Shown here: one piece after another, positions 9,975 to 20,534 of the stretch
How the letters are laid out: each line of letters opens with the position of its first letter
How positions within the stretch are numbered: the stretch's first letter is position 1
DNA from: Chloranthus sessilifolius
Taxonomy: Eukaryota; Streptophyta; Magnoliopsida; Chloranthales; Chloranthaceae
DNA: 64,000 bases
Reading direction: 5' to 3'
Assembly: GCA_021018995.1 (NCBI GenBank)
Contig: CM037593.1
Location: 39,073,810-39,137,809 of the forward strand
Translations under genes and position numbers: made by a program
The notes under the pieces: model-generated
Told to the model about the DNA's origin: nothing
Database searches by the model: none
The model's input: only the letters and a program-made list of their open reading frames with translations

Positions 9975-12900
9975 ATGGCCCCTAAGAGTGCACCAAAGAA
10001 AAGGGGCAAGGATAAGGCCCCTGTTGAGACCACTCCTAAGAAGGTCAAGACTTTAAAGGCACCGAAAAAGGGGAAGGAAGTGGTTGATGAGGTGGAGGAG
10101 CCAACCCCTGAGTTTTCTACACCCTCTGAGCTCATGACTTCAATCCCCTTGGAGCTTGAGACAACTTTTGATCTGCCCTTCTTTGAGAAGGAGCCTCTCT
10201 TTGCCTCTGCCGTTCAATTTATGAGTAAGGCTGGTTTGATACCCTTGATGAGAGGAATTCCAGCACTAGCCTATCCTAGGCTAGTGCAACTCTTTTACCA
10301 GCACATCAGGGTCACCAAGGACAAAGATGGACAAGCAGGTTTCCTTGTGTTGATTGATGATTTCGAGATGTTAGTGAGCCCCAAGCTGATTGCAGAGGTA
10401 TTGGGCATCCCAGCCGCATTTGACACTAGCTGTGGATATGGCCCTCCCCTGAGTGCCTTAATTGATACAATTGCAAGGGCTCTGACTAGAGGATTAAAGG
10501 CCTCAGGGGATTCTATCAGAAGAAGAGAGTTGGAGCCAAACCTCCTTTTCATTGACCAGGTCTCCCGAGAAAAAAACATCTCTTGCTCAGCCATCGGCAG
10601 AGAGAGGAGGACTCCTATTCGATGCTTTACTCTTTCTCTGGGCCATGGCTTCCATGCAGCCTGGTTAATCTTTGAGGCAATGAAGGACCTGGTGGAGAAA
10701 TTAGGGCAGAACAAGAAGCCACACACACTCCCCTATGCCAGAGTCATCACCAAGCTGCTTCTAAAGGGGGGGTACAAGATAGCAAAAGGAGAGGAGACTA
10801 CCACCCTTGCCCCTATAAATTTTACCAAGAGGCAATGGGGAATCAGCAGGAGCCTGATGGAGACCCAGAAGAAGAAGAAAGCTGAGGCTCAGGCCCCTCC
10901 CAAGCAAATAGAAGAGGCAGCTGTTACAAGGCCCACCCCTGTTACTACAGAGGAGATTCTAGAACTGTCACACCACATGACCCACACCCCACCTTTTACT
11001 GCAGGATCCACTATCCTGACAACATCCCCTCCCATTCCACCATCAACATTTCTCCCTTCCTCCCCTACACCCCTTTTTCCTGTGATTGGTACCTGGGAGG
11101 ACACCACCCCCCCTGTCAGCCCCTCACCATCCCCTACCCTACCTCAATACACATTAATACCCCACCCTCTTCACAAAACCCACCCCTCCTCATTTCATAT
11201 AAAAAATTAAAAACCACTGACACAACACCCACAATCTCCCTGACACCACCCACAATCCCTGTTATCCCCACTGACACACCTCCCATTGACCATGACACCA
11301 CTCCAGCCATGCCTACTACATCCCCATTCATAGACATAGACCTCAACCTTAACACAACCATAGGATTCCAAGCCTTTATGGCTAGTTTCCTTGACACCAT
11401 GCCCACCCACTACACCCCCCTCTCGGACTCCCCAATTACATCACCACATCACTCACTAGAACCCTAATCTCCTCCTCCTCCCACTTTCCATCATGCCCCT
11501 TCCTCACCTTTTCAATCTGTGCCATCTTCTACACAATCTCAACCTCCCCACCCAGTTACACTGACACTCATCCTCTCTCTTATCCAAGATATCCAATCCC
11601 AACTATCCACCACAACACACACACACAGGACCAAATGCAAACAGAAATCACCTCCATCAAATCCACACTTCAGACATTGACAAACCTACCCATCCCTCCA
11701 CAATCCACTCAAACCCCCCTAGTCCCTTCCCCTCTCAGCCCTGACCCCCTAACCCAACTATTCTCTTTCATACCTTTCACCATCCCCTTTTTTCCTTCCC
11801 CAACACCACCTACCCCTACTGAGCCTACCTCATTTTCTTTCCCCCATGCCTTCCATCCCACCTCTTATCCTACCCCCTCCAACATTCACTGAAAAATCCA
11901 CCCAAACAGACCCAGAACCTACTACCCTCCCCCAACAACTAGACCTACCCACTGATAATCCCACTTCCCCCACCCAGGACCAATCACATTTTGTTCCTTC
12001 CAGTTCTTCTCTTCCTATCACACCCAAACACTCCTTTTACATCCCTCCCTACCTCACCATCCTCCATGCCATGAGGGACAATCCCTACCTTAGGAGGGAT
12101 GTCCTGAGGGGCATGGCCCAACTTAGGCAATCCATAGAGACCCCCTTGCTGCAGCAACTTAGTTAAATTAAGGAAGCCTACAGAAAGTAATTACTGGGTA
12201 TTTCACTTGCTTGGACCAACATCTTGGAGGCCTATGAGAAGGCAAAGACCATGGTTGCTTATCATCAGATGAATTTGGAGATGGAGAAGGCTAATACCAA
12301 TGTGGAAAGGATGAAGGCCAGGATGTTTGAAAAGAGACTTAACAATGCCCAGGAAATCTTCCGACTCCAAAAGGAAATCCATGACACTGATCTCCTCAAA
12401 GCCAAAATCCAGATAGCCTCTTTGGAAGCCGCATTGGCTGCTGCTAGAACTGCAGCTCAACAGCCCACCCCACTCTCTGTACTCATGCCAGAACTTGAGC
12501 TTAAACCTTCTCAAACCCCAGCTGCCCAGTCTGAGGAGGCCCAACCACTTGTCCAGCAAGATAAAGGGAAATCCCCTGCTACCCCTCCTGCTGCACCCCC
12601 TACTGAGCAACCTCAACCTACCCAAACCCCTTCTGCACCTACTATTGAGGAAACTTATCCTAAACAGAGGAAAGTCACTGCTAAGAGGACTGCTTCCACA
12701 ACAGCCTCTATCAAAATTGGCAAAGAGCTAGCTGCCTAGTCTTAGGAGGCACAACCATAAAGCCAGCAAGTAAAAGGAAAGTCCCCAGTAATCCCCATTG
12801 AGCAAGACAAAGAAAAATCCCCTATGATCTCTCCTGAACCCAAAACCAGAAAAATGAGGGTGAGGGCACCAAAAACTCCAACCATGAAGAAACCGCCAGC

Positions 12901-13084
12901 CCAACCAAAGAAACTAAGGCAGCCAAAGAAAAAGAGTCTAGCTGAGAGCAAAGCAAAGAAGAAAAAGAGTCCAACTGAGAAGCAAGCAAGGAAGAAAAAG
13001 GACAAAGCTGCACTTAGGAAACATGCAGAAAAGATGGGCTGGGACTGGTTTACAGATTCTGATTCTGATTCCTCATCCTCTTAA
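9975..13084 (+). pseudogene. Element A ORF3 (third ORF of Athila-type element), broken
   Basis: The start MAPK followed by a lysine-rich stretch (KKRGKDKAP, KKGKEVV) is shared with B and F. Blocks in order: basic N-terminus (nuclear-localisation-like); conserved globular block (about 10130-10850; RLVQLFYQHI, SCGYGPPLSA, GDSIRRRELEP, GHGFHAAWLIFEAMKD); Pro/Thr-rich linker (about 10980-11990); block with YIPPYLTILHAMRDN (about 12035-12160); coiled coil (about 12225-12450; EMEKANTNVERMKARM); Pro/Gln/Lys repeats; tail ending KMGWDWFTDSDSDSSSS. Frameshifts and stops occur near 10560, 11205, 12165 and 12737. The globular block resembles the putative plant transposon protein domain often found in Athila ORFs (from memory). 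I noticed no signal peptide or membrane segment. Function unknown. Confidence 0.8.
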
Positions 13085-13281
13085 ACTAGATTGTACTTAG
13101 GCTTTTCTTTCCTTTCACTTATTGTCTTCTCATTGTAATTATAGTTGTACATGTCTTCTCAGTTAATAGAATTTTTTATTTTTATATATTGATTTGAGTG
13201 CATTATCTGAGTGTGTTTACTTTTTTTTTTTGTTTTTTTTTTGTTCCTGACTATTACCCTGCACTTTCTCACCTTTGAACT

Positions 13282-13317
13282 AGTGAGGACACTGCTCCTC
13301 ATGGTTTGGGGGTGTGG
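13282..13317 (+). other. Small hairpin plus internal polypurine-like tract (A)
   Basis: AGTG-AGGA-CACT hairpin (13282-13293), then GGTTTGGGGGTGTGG (13303-13317). The purine-rich word nearly repeats the terminal polypurine tract at 14914-14930. The pair hairpin-plus-tract recurs after ORF3 in B, D and F. Confidence 0.55.
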
Positions 13318-14785
13318 CAGGGTATATCTACCAACAGAATAGTTAACTTTAGTGCAGTAGTGGTGCTATAATTGGGATGAATAAAGTTAATTTTCACTTA
13401 ACTTACTGCAATGAGGAAATTTGTGAAAATATTATAATATTTTTGCAGACATTTTGAAACTGAAAAATTTAAAATCTTAGCACCACCATGAAGCTAACAT
13501 CAGAAAAACTTTCAGTTAGTACTTAGTGAACCTAAGAGGAGAGAAAAACGTGAAAATACATCCCATGGGTTAATTTGAGGACCATACCTAGTGAGATTTG
13601 GGCCCATCATTTTTTTTTGAAGAGTGTTTTTGGCATTATTTATGCTCTAAGGATTAATTGAGTCAAGACATTTTCACTAGAAGTTAAGCACCTCCAAATC
13701 AAAACTGATTGACAGCACTCATGACACTAAGGAAATGATCTAAGGCCTTCATTTGGACAGCTTGAGCCTGATAATCCAACCTTTCAAAACTGGCGTTTTG
13801 CATACACTAGTTGAGCCTTAAAAATCCTACTTTTCTTTGACAAATGCCAGAGTACTTGCACGTTAACCTCATGACCTGATTCAACCTCACCCTAACTTTG
13901 ATAATTCAGAAGGTAAAGGAGGAGTTAAAGACAGTGAGAGTGGTCCAACATTTGGTGGAAGGTGAAGAAAAACAACTTATGAATAGCAGTGTATCAATGG
14001 TATTTGTGTGGCAGTTCATCATAAAAATCATAAAAATATTGAATAAAAATAAAAAGAGAAAAGAAAGAGAAGTCTAGAGAAGAACATCATCTGAAAATTA
14101 AAAAGAAGAGGAGAAGTTGGCCACTTTGATTCTGGAATATATCAAGTCAGATGAAGTTTTGCTGAAATGAAGGCTGTGAAGTCATGAATCACTCCTTACC
14201 TTGTTGATTTCTTAATTTTGATCCACTTTTTACCCCTTGATTCTTTATATCCCTCACCCATAAGCCACATTACAACCCATTCAAAAAGACCTTGTAGATC
14301 CAAAGTGAAATGAGCTGTCATGTGGAGATGAGGAGTTGTCCAATCTATGGTGAAAAGTCATGAGGATGTCAAAAATTAGAAGCTTTGCCTATGCTCATGC
14401 TTGCAGGTCCATTTGGGGTCTGTAACTGCTCTTGAGCTGTTTTGAATGTGAACACCCTCAGATTGTCAATGTTGAGAGATAGCCCTAGTGAGATTTGGGT
14501 CTGAATTTAAACCTCATTAGGGTTGTATCCAACCTGATTTTTGAATTTAAGGCAAGCTTGGTACTGATTTTTACACATTGAATTTTTAATGTAAAATGAA
14601 TGGTTGTGATGCAAACACATGCTAATTTTGAGTTTTAAATGGCCTGCATTATTGTTACAATTTCCTCTGAATTTCAAAGAAAAGTGGATTGATGCTTTAT
14701 TCATTGAAATTTGTTTTGCCATTGACTGCACCATTGTTAACTATTTTTCTTGAGAAGTTTGTGGGTAGCTTCACTGAAAACCCTC
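13318..14785 (+). other. 3' noncoding region of element A
   Basis: About 1.5 kb without a credible gene. Short phrases are shared with the same region of B, D and F, for example CAGTGAGATTTGG-like, TTTGGACAG, GAATTCAGAAGGTAAAGGA and CTCCTTACCTTG. It is AT-rich with a purine-rich stretch near 14030-14115. Confidence 0.6.
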
Positions 14786-14819
14786 AGGAGACTTCACTCC
14801 TCCACTAGGGATCACCTAG
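14786..14819 (+). other. Twin mini-hairpins near the 3' end (A)
   Basis: AGGAG-ACTTCA-CTCCT (14786-14801) and CTAGG-GATCA-CCTAG (14805-14819), both with perfect 5-bp stems, inside a roughly 90-bp block that is almost identical in A, B and F. Likely an RNA or DNA structural element of the retrotransposon. Confidence 0.6.
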
Positions 14820-14913
14820 GGGTTTAAAAGGCTTGGTACATATGCTAAATGTACCCGTGATCCCTAAGAAAGTGGCATTTAATTAGTTAAAGCTTTGCTA
14901 AGGGACTAGCAAA

Positions 14914-14930
14914 GATTAGGTTTGGGGGTG
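14914..14930 (+). other. Terminal polypurine tract of element A
   Basis: GATTAGGTTTGGGGGTG abuts the 3' LTR start TGTTAAGACA. This is the usual site that primes plus-strand DNA synthesis. The same word precedes the 3' LTRs of B and F. Confidence 0.8.
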
Positions 14931-15397
14931 TGTTAAGACATGAAAAGTACCACTTTTCACCCCTTAACTTAATCTCTGTTAGACCTTTAGTCATTTAATA
15001 AATGTATGTTAGGCCCATTTTATAGGTAATAAGCAGCAGCTACAAATAAGACCCTAACCATGCTAAGAAGCTTACTTTTACCCCAGAAGTGTCTTAGGAG
15101 AAAGGAAGTTAGATCCAGATAGAGAACTGGCTGCAGCATAGGCACAACAAAGCAGCAACAAGCTAAGAAGTGAGCCTCAGCGAGATGTCGCAGGTTCAAT
15201 TGAATCGGAAAGAATGCTTTCTGTTATCATTGGGTTTACGAAGGCGGCACACCAACTAGCGTTGTTCTGGATTGAATGAGCGAAGGAAAGCAGACTTGTT
15301 CTCGAGGCTCGATTGGAAGCTCTCGCGATCTCTGTGACTCAAGAAAGGAGCCTTTAATCTTCGTGCGATTCACTGAGGAGAGAGAGCTCCAGGCATT
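14931..15397 (+). repeat. 3' LTR of element A, first 467 bp
   Basis: It begins TGTTAAGACATGAAAAGTAC and follows the 5' LTR up to GAGAGCTCCAGGCATT, where element B begins. GCATT (15393-15397) is the expected left copy of a 5-bp target duplication; the right copy is lost. Relative to the 5' LTR several CG words are missing as small units. Confidence 0.88.
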
Positions 15398-15597
15398 TGT
15401 TAAGACCTGAAAAGTACCACTTTTCACCCCTTAACTTAGCCTTTGATTAGACCCTTAGCCATCTAATAAAGGTTTGTTACGTGTTTTTTGTAAGCAATAA
15501 AAAGCAGTACAATAAGGTCAAGTATCCTGTTAAGGAACCCATGATTGGCACCAGAAGTCCCTCAGAAGAATGAGCCATGAATCCAGACCTGAGGTAA

Positions 15598-16150
15598 GCC
15601 TTGCGCAGCTGACAAAGCTCTAAAGGATTCAGGAATTTAGGCTTCGCACAGTCCTTGCTATGTTCCCCAAGACTTCAGGAGAAGTTATCGCACAGTGGAG
15701 TGACAGAAGAGCTTCAGAAGCCTTGAGTCGCGCAGCTCTCGCGAAGTTCAGAAGTTAAATGTCACGCAGTCTCGCGTAGTTCAAGAGAGCTTCAGGAAAG
15801 TTGTCGCGCAGCTACCGCCCAGTTGCCGCGAGATACAAAGCATCAAAGGAGCTGTCGCGCAGTTCAGAAAAGCCTCAAAGCTATCATGAGGATCCTCGCG
15901 AAGATCTATCAAGAAATGGACTCTCACATAGCTCAGAAACTATTAAAGCCTCGCGAGGATCCTCGCAAAGATCCATTGGAGTGATGCTCGTGCAGTTCCT
16001 GCGCTATACCAACCCAACCTCGCGAAGCTCAATCCAGCGAGAGCGCACCAACCTCGTGACAGCTGAAGCTTCAGAGTTAAACTCAACCATGCGAAGAACA
16101 GAGCTACAACGTGACAAGTCTGAGAAACGATGGCTACCTAGCGAAGCTCT
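15598..16150 (+). repeat. CG-word array in the B 5' LTR
   Basis: Dense TCGCGCAGTTC, CTCGCGAAG and CGAGGATCCTCG words. The stretch 15951-15968 is TCGCGAGGATCCTCGCAA, one CpG-to-CpA change away from a perfect 18-bp palindrome that is intact in the 3' LTR. An open frame at 15801-16289 is a by-product of the stop-poor words and not a gene. Confidence 0.75.
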
Positions 16151-16273
16151 GAACTTTAACCTTCCATCGCTTCAACAGAGAACTTTTTGGGAATTTCCAA
16201 GGATTAAGACACGCACTCCCACGCTCAAATCTCCGTGCATGTGCCCCGAGGCATCCAAGGAACAGTATTCGGC

Positions 16274-16337
16274 CACGTGGCATCGTTAAAATTAGGGTTT
16301 CCTAACCCTAATGCACTACCACACCACTGCTATATGA
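16274..16337 (+). promoter_or_regulatory. LTR promoter of B: G-box, inverted telo-boxes, TATA-like
   Basis: CACGTG (16274-16279), then ATTAGGGTT-TCCT-AACCCTAAT-type inverted pair (16291-16312), then TATATGA (16331-16337), which reads TATATAA in the 3' LTR. Order and spacing match the promoter parts of A, E and F. Confidence 0.6.
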
Positions 16338-17769
16338 ACCCAAACCTGGTTTAGGTTTAGGAGCTCAGACTTTATCACTGATACGGGATCTGAGATCATT
16401 TTCTTTTTTATTTTTCTATAGTTGTAGGTAGTTTTCTTTTTTCTTTTTCTTTCTCTCTATAGTCCAGCACTTGCTGGCTATGCCTTTGTCTGTATTTTTG
16501 AACTAGTTTAATGGATATTTTGTAATAAGATATGTACTTTTATGGGATGTGTGCGAATGAGAGTTGTTCTGTGCAAGGCTGCTGCCTTGTGATCCGCCAT
16601 TGCTTTGGCTGTGATTCAAAGCAATGGAGGACTGATTCTAAGGATCCATTCAGATCCAAGTGACCTGTGTGTCTGGGCTATCATGGTCCGATATAGCCTT
16701 AGCCCCACCACAGGACCCACTAGATCTGAAATCTCCATGGGAGCCTGAGCTGGTAGCCTTGTGACCATGGTGGTGGCTGCAATATTATTGTTCTGTTTTA
16801 GACTCTATGAGGAGGATAGCCTTTGGGATAGTCTGTGACCATTCAAGTGGGTAGGCTATAGCCTTAGGGTGAAGCCAATCCATAAGATCCAAGATGGATT
16901 CTTCTTCTCTGCACATGTGCTTGTAGCCTTGTGGGAGATTATACAGAGGCAGACTCCCCTATATTTGTATAGACCCGCCATCAGATGTTAGATTTAATCT
17001 GGTTATAGAGATTGTAGGCTTGTGACTGGACCATTGTAGTCCCACTCAAACAATGGACAGCTAGATCGAAGGTTGTACTCAATCCCTTGCTGGTTCTATG
17101 TGTCTGGGCTAACATGGTCCTATCTGACGAGCTTTAGAGGTTGAGGTTCCCTATGGATTCTTGAGCTTGTAGCCTGGATGAAATAGTGCCTATAATGATT
17201 AACTTGTATTGACCCATCTCTGGACTGTGGTTCCCCTATGGGCTAGTCTGTGACCATTTGAGTGGACAGGTTATAGCCTTAAGGGATTGGATCATGGCAC
17301 AGAGATGGGTTGGATTCTTTCTCCTCAGTGGTGATAATGTAGCCATTGGACAGGATTTCTATAACATCAGATCTGAATCTGAGTTAGAAAACTCCTCTGA
17401 TCTAGACCCAATAGCATACTTCTCACCCTTTTATATTTATTTTCCCACACTCCATCTATCTTCTCAACCCTTTATGTAGTTAATTCATTAGGCTACCTTA
17501 GGATATTTAGAATAAGTGACCCTAAACTCCCTTCCTTTTAGGACTGCCAGATCTGGAGGGACTACTAGAGATGGCTCCCTTGGAGCCGTAGATCACCTTT
17601 CCCTGTGGGACAAACTCTTACTTATCAAAACTTACTACAAATGAACCCTGTATCTTGCAAGTCTAGGATTTCTCAGTTGTGCTGATTCCATCCCCTGTTT
17701 TACTTTGATTTTAAATTACTTTTACCACCAACAAATAAAGTAAGCACACTGGGATTCGCAACAAGTTTT

Positions 17770-17786
17770 TGGCGCCGCTGTCGGGG
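17770..17786 (+). other. Primer-binding site of element B
   Basis: TGGCGCCGCTGTCGGGG, 6 nt after the LTR end; tRNA-Asp type with two mismatches from the common plant form. Confidence 0.85.
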
Positions 17787-18119
17787 ATAAGAAGATCTAT
17801 TAGTAGACCCTTAGTTTTTGTATTTTTAGTATTCTTTGTAGCTGTGAATAATTGATACTGCTGATGTAATTTTGAATCTTTCTTGCAGATCTAGACAGCA
17901 GCAGAGAAGGATAGTGGACTGCATTTGGAGATTAGCTACCTCTGTTTGCAATTCTCTAACCTTTAAAACTCAGTCTAGGTTCTTTGAAAATTCCATAGGA
18001 GTTATTTAGGATAGTTGTAAATTTATGTTTTCTTAAATAGCTGTAAATTTATTAGATAAATTCTTTGAGTCAAGTGCAATGTGCCTGTAAGGAGTTATCC
18101 CTGCTAGTGGTGTGTTTGT

Positions 18120-19620
18120 ATGCTAGGTAGGAGATCTCTTAGTCCTACTTTAGAGCCTTTCAACCCTGAGCTAGAAAGGGGTAGAAGACTTAGAAGGAAC
18201 AGGCACACCACAGTAGAGCCCCCAATTGAATCTAAGACAGTGGCCATGGGTGAAGAACAACCCAGAACTCTCAAGGAGTTGAATGCTCTGGATGACTATA
18301 ACTCTCCATTTAGCATCGAATTCCCTAATGTTCAAGGGAATTATGAAATTAAAACTTCAATCATCCAGATGCTGCCCTCTTTCCATGAGCTTAGCAAGGA
18401 AGACCCTTACAAGCACATTGACCAGTTCTTGGCCTTGTGCACCACATTCAATATCGCTGGTTTGGGACCAGAGGCCACTAGACTCAGGCTCTTTCCCTTC
18501 TCTCTGAAGGATAGGGCTAGTACCTGGTTGGCTACTCTTCCCAACAATGGCATCACTTCGTGGAAAGACCTACAGACCAAGTTCCTGACAATGTTCTTCC
18601 CTGAGACCAAAACTAGCCAGTTGAGGAAGGAAATTCTTGCTTTTGCCCAATCCCCAACTGAGGATTTTAATCAAGCCTGGGATAGGTTTAAGGAAATGCT
18701 CAAACAATGCCCCCACCACAAGATCCCAGACTTGCAGCTTGTACAAAGCTTCTACAATGGGATTGATGAGAAAAATAGAGATATGGTTGATGCCTCTTGT
18801 GGTGGAACCTACATGCATAAGACTGCTGATGAGGCATGGGAATTGTTTGAAGTAATCAGTGAAAATGCTTTTCAAAAGCTATCCCTGGCAAGAACTAGTC
18901 AGGAGTCTGTGTCAAAAGTGGGGCCTGCTGCATTGTCAAGAGGAAAAGTTTATGAGGTGTCTGGGAACAACGATCTGTAGCTACAGATGGCAAACCTCTC
19001 AGAAAAATTTGATATATTATTGACTGTGATGCAACCCAGAAGGGCTGCTCAAGTGGTGGAGGCATGTCTAATATGCCAGTCCCCAGACACAAGATGAGAA
19101 TGCCCATCTGAGGCAATATCCCGAATTGGTATTGGAACATCTTTCTGCACAATCTTTTGGCAAGACAACAATCTGTGGCTACAACAGACAAATATTTGGA
19201 TACCAAGACACCAAAATGCTGTTACGAATGGAGAGACTACTCAAATGAGGTGGGCAAGACAATTATATCTGAGAAATGTTGGCCTTACCCCAAAGGCCAC
19301 AACAGCAGTTCAATCAGGGATATGCCCTTAGGTCTAATTTCCAACACCAGCAGCAACCCCATCAGCAACAAAATCAATTGGTCTTACCCCCATCTCAACC
19401 CAGAAATACTTCTTTCGAGGACCAGGTCTTGACCTCCTTTGCAAAACAGGTCCGTGGCTTAGGGCCGTAATTCTCATGGTCAGAGCATAAAGAAGATGGA
19501 AGAGCAGATTGGCCAACTAGCGAATGCCTTAGCTAAAAGAGGGGAGGGGAGGTTGCCCAGTCAGCTAGTGGTTAATCCCAAGGGCCAATTTTTGATTGGT
19601 GAAGGATCCTCAAACCTTGA
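18120..19620 (+). pseudogene. gag: Element B gag (broken, 3' part degenerate)
   Basis: An open stretch of 286 codons from MLGRRSLSP at 18120 to a stop at 18978-18980 covers the Gag core without interruption (YKHIDQFLALC, RLRLFPFSLKDRA, PTEDFNQAWDRFKEM). Beyond the stop, the nucleocapsid part is damaged: the zinc knuckle reads CLICQSPDTR then a stop and ECPS, losing the histidine spacing. The Gln-rich tail follows in other frames (about 19276-19600; ALPQRPQQQFNQGYA). The coding strand ends at SSNLEG-like sequence where the pol deletion begins. The intact core could still form a capsid protein, but without the zinc knuckle RNA packaging would be doubtful. Confidence 0.88.
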
Positions 19621-19660
19621 GGGGCAGGGGGAGCTTTCATTAAATTGATTCACAGAATTA
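19605..19660 (+). other. Deletion junction replacing all of pol in B
   Basis: TCCTCAAACCTTGAGG (matching A near 4982) runs directly into GAGCTTTCATTAAATTGATT (matching the pol end of A near 8992-9007). About 4 kb of protease-RT-RNase H-integrase sequence present in A and F is absent. Confidence 0.8.
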
Positions 19661-20039
19661 TGCATTGTGTATGTTATGTATTTTAGTATGGTTTATTTTT
19701 TTTTCTGTTTATAGGAATTTCTAGTGATCTTGTCGGAGTCTGAGTGTATATGACTTGAAAATTCTTTTGCCTGCTTTGCTTCTTGTCCCCTTTGAATTGA
19801 TGATTTTGAGTGAATGAATGATGATTATTATGTTTTGATAATGAGAATGCTTTTTTTTGGATATGAGGTTTTGATTAAATTCTTTTTGAGTAATTGCATG
19901 ATTAATTGTTGGGAAAGCATGGAGAGTCCTATTTAGAATGACTAAGGGTGTCCCTGGACGAGAGTATATGAGAGAATCCACCCACAAAACAAAGGTCAAA
20001 GGCTAACTAGTGGGTGTGCGATTTTTTGACTCTATTTAA

Positions 20040-20262
20040 GCCGTCGCAAGGTTCTGAAGATTTGGCTTGGCTTCCTCTCGCGCAGGTCATAAGGAACTAC
20101 TCTGCTTAGTTGCCGCGAGTTTCAAACGTAGTTGTGTGGGCTTCCTCGTATAGTTTAGATGAACATCCAATCTTGCGGCCCACTCATTTCTATCCAGCGA
20201 GCAGATAATTTTAAAGCGCGCCAAGCCTCGCGATATATATGATCCAACCCCGCGCTGCTTTC
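20040..20262 (+). repeat. CG-word array upstream of ORF3 in element B
   Basis: GTCGCAAGGTTC, CTCGCGCAGGTC, TGCCGCGAG, CCAGCGAGC, CTCGCGATA and CCCCGCGCTG within about 220 bp. It is shorter than the arrays in A and F but in the same place. The stretch 19661-20039 is T-rich and holds no recognised feature. Confidence 0.65.
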
Positions 20263-20534
20263 CTTTTCTGTTTTCTCTTTCTTCTCCAGCCAGCGAAACC
20301 CTAGCTCTGACTCCCATTAATCTCGCTCCTCCAAAATCCTTTCTACAGTCCTCCATTCACCTTCAAATTCTGGGGATTTGCTCCTACAGCCTCCATCACC
20401 AGTTGCCTTCTGATAGGAGCTCTCGCAGTCTTTCGTGCATCAGATTGAACAGAACCCCAAGTTTTAGGGTAAGACTCAGCTCTCAACCTTTTCTTTTCAT
20501 TTTTCAAACTACACATTCACAGAGGAGAAGTTCA
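20234..20534 (+). promoter_or_regulatory. Possible internal promoter and leader of ORF3 (B)
   Basis: TATATAT (20234-20240), pyrimidine-rich tract (about 20264-20290), telo-box AAACCCTAG (20296-20304) and CT-rich leader to the ATG at 20535. It stayed intact although pol was deleted just upstream. Confidence 0.5.

Larger units (their letters stand above)
720..15397 (+). mobile_element. Element A: Athila-like Ty3/gypsy retrotransposon, interrupted by B
   Basis: Order seen: 5' LTR 720-3160, PBS 3167, gag, protease, RT, RNase H, integrase, ORF3, about 1.85 kb of 3' noncoding DNA, polypurine tract and the first 467 bp of a 3' LTR. The 3' LTR stops at 15397 where element B starts with TGTTAAGACC. 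The rest of the A 3' LTR is not found after B, because B's own 3' LTR is truncated at about 28380. gag-pol carries stops, frameshifts and deletions, so A is not autonomous. Its interior (3161-14930) is about 11.8 kb, large but usual for Athila-type elements with a third ORF. Confidence 0.93.
15398..17763 (+). repeat. 5' LTR of element B (2366 bp)
   Basis: TGTTAAGACCTGAAAAGTAC at the left end and GGGATTCGCAACA at the right, followed by AGTTTTTGGCGCC. It matches the 3' LTR at 26085-28380 closely. It contains the CG-word array, G-box, inverted telo-box pair, TATA-like box, R hairpin and a doubled block with a period of about 414 bp (near 16828 and 17242). Confidence 0.93.

Noticed and set aside
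15801..16289. 162-codon open frame in the B 5' LTR (Ser/Arg-rich), with a partner at 26387-26859 in the 3' LTR
   Set aside because: It runs through the CG-word array, whose repeated word happens to lack stops; it has no domain, a biased composition, and lies upstream of the LTR TATA box.
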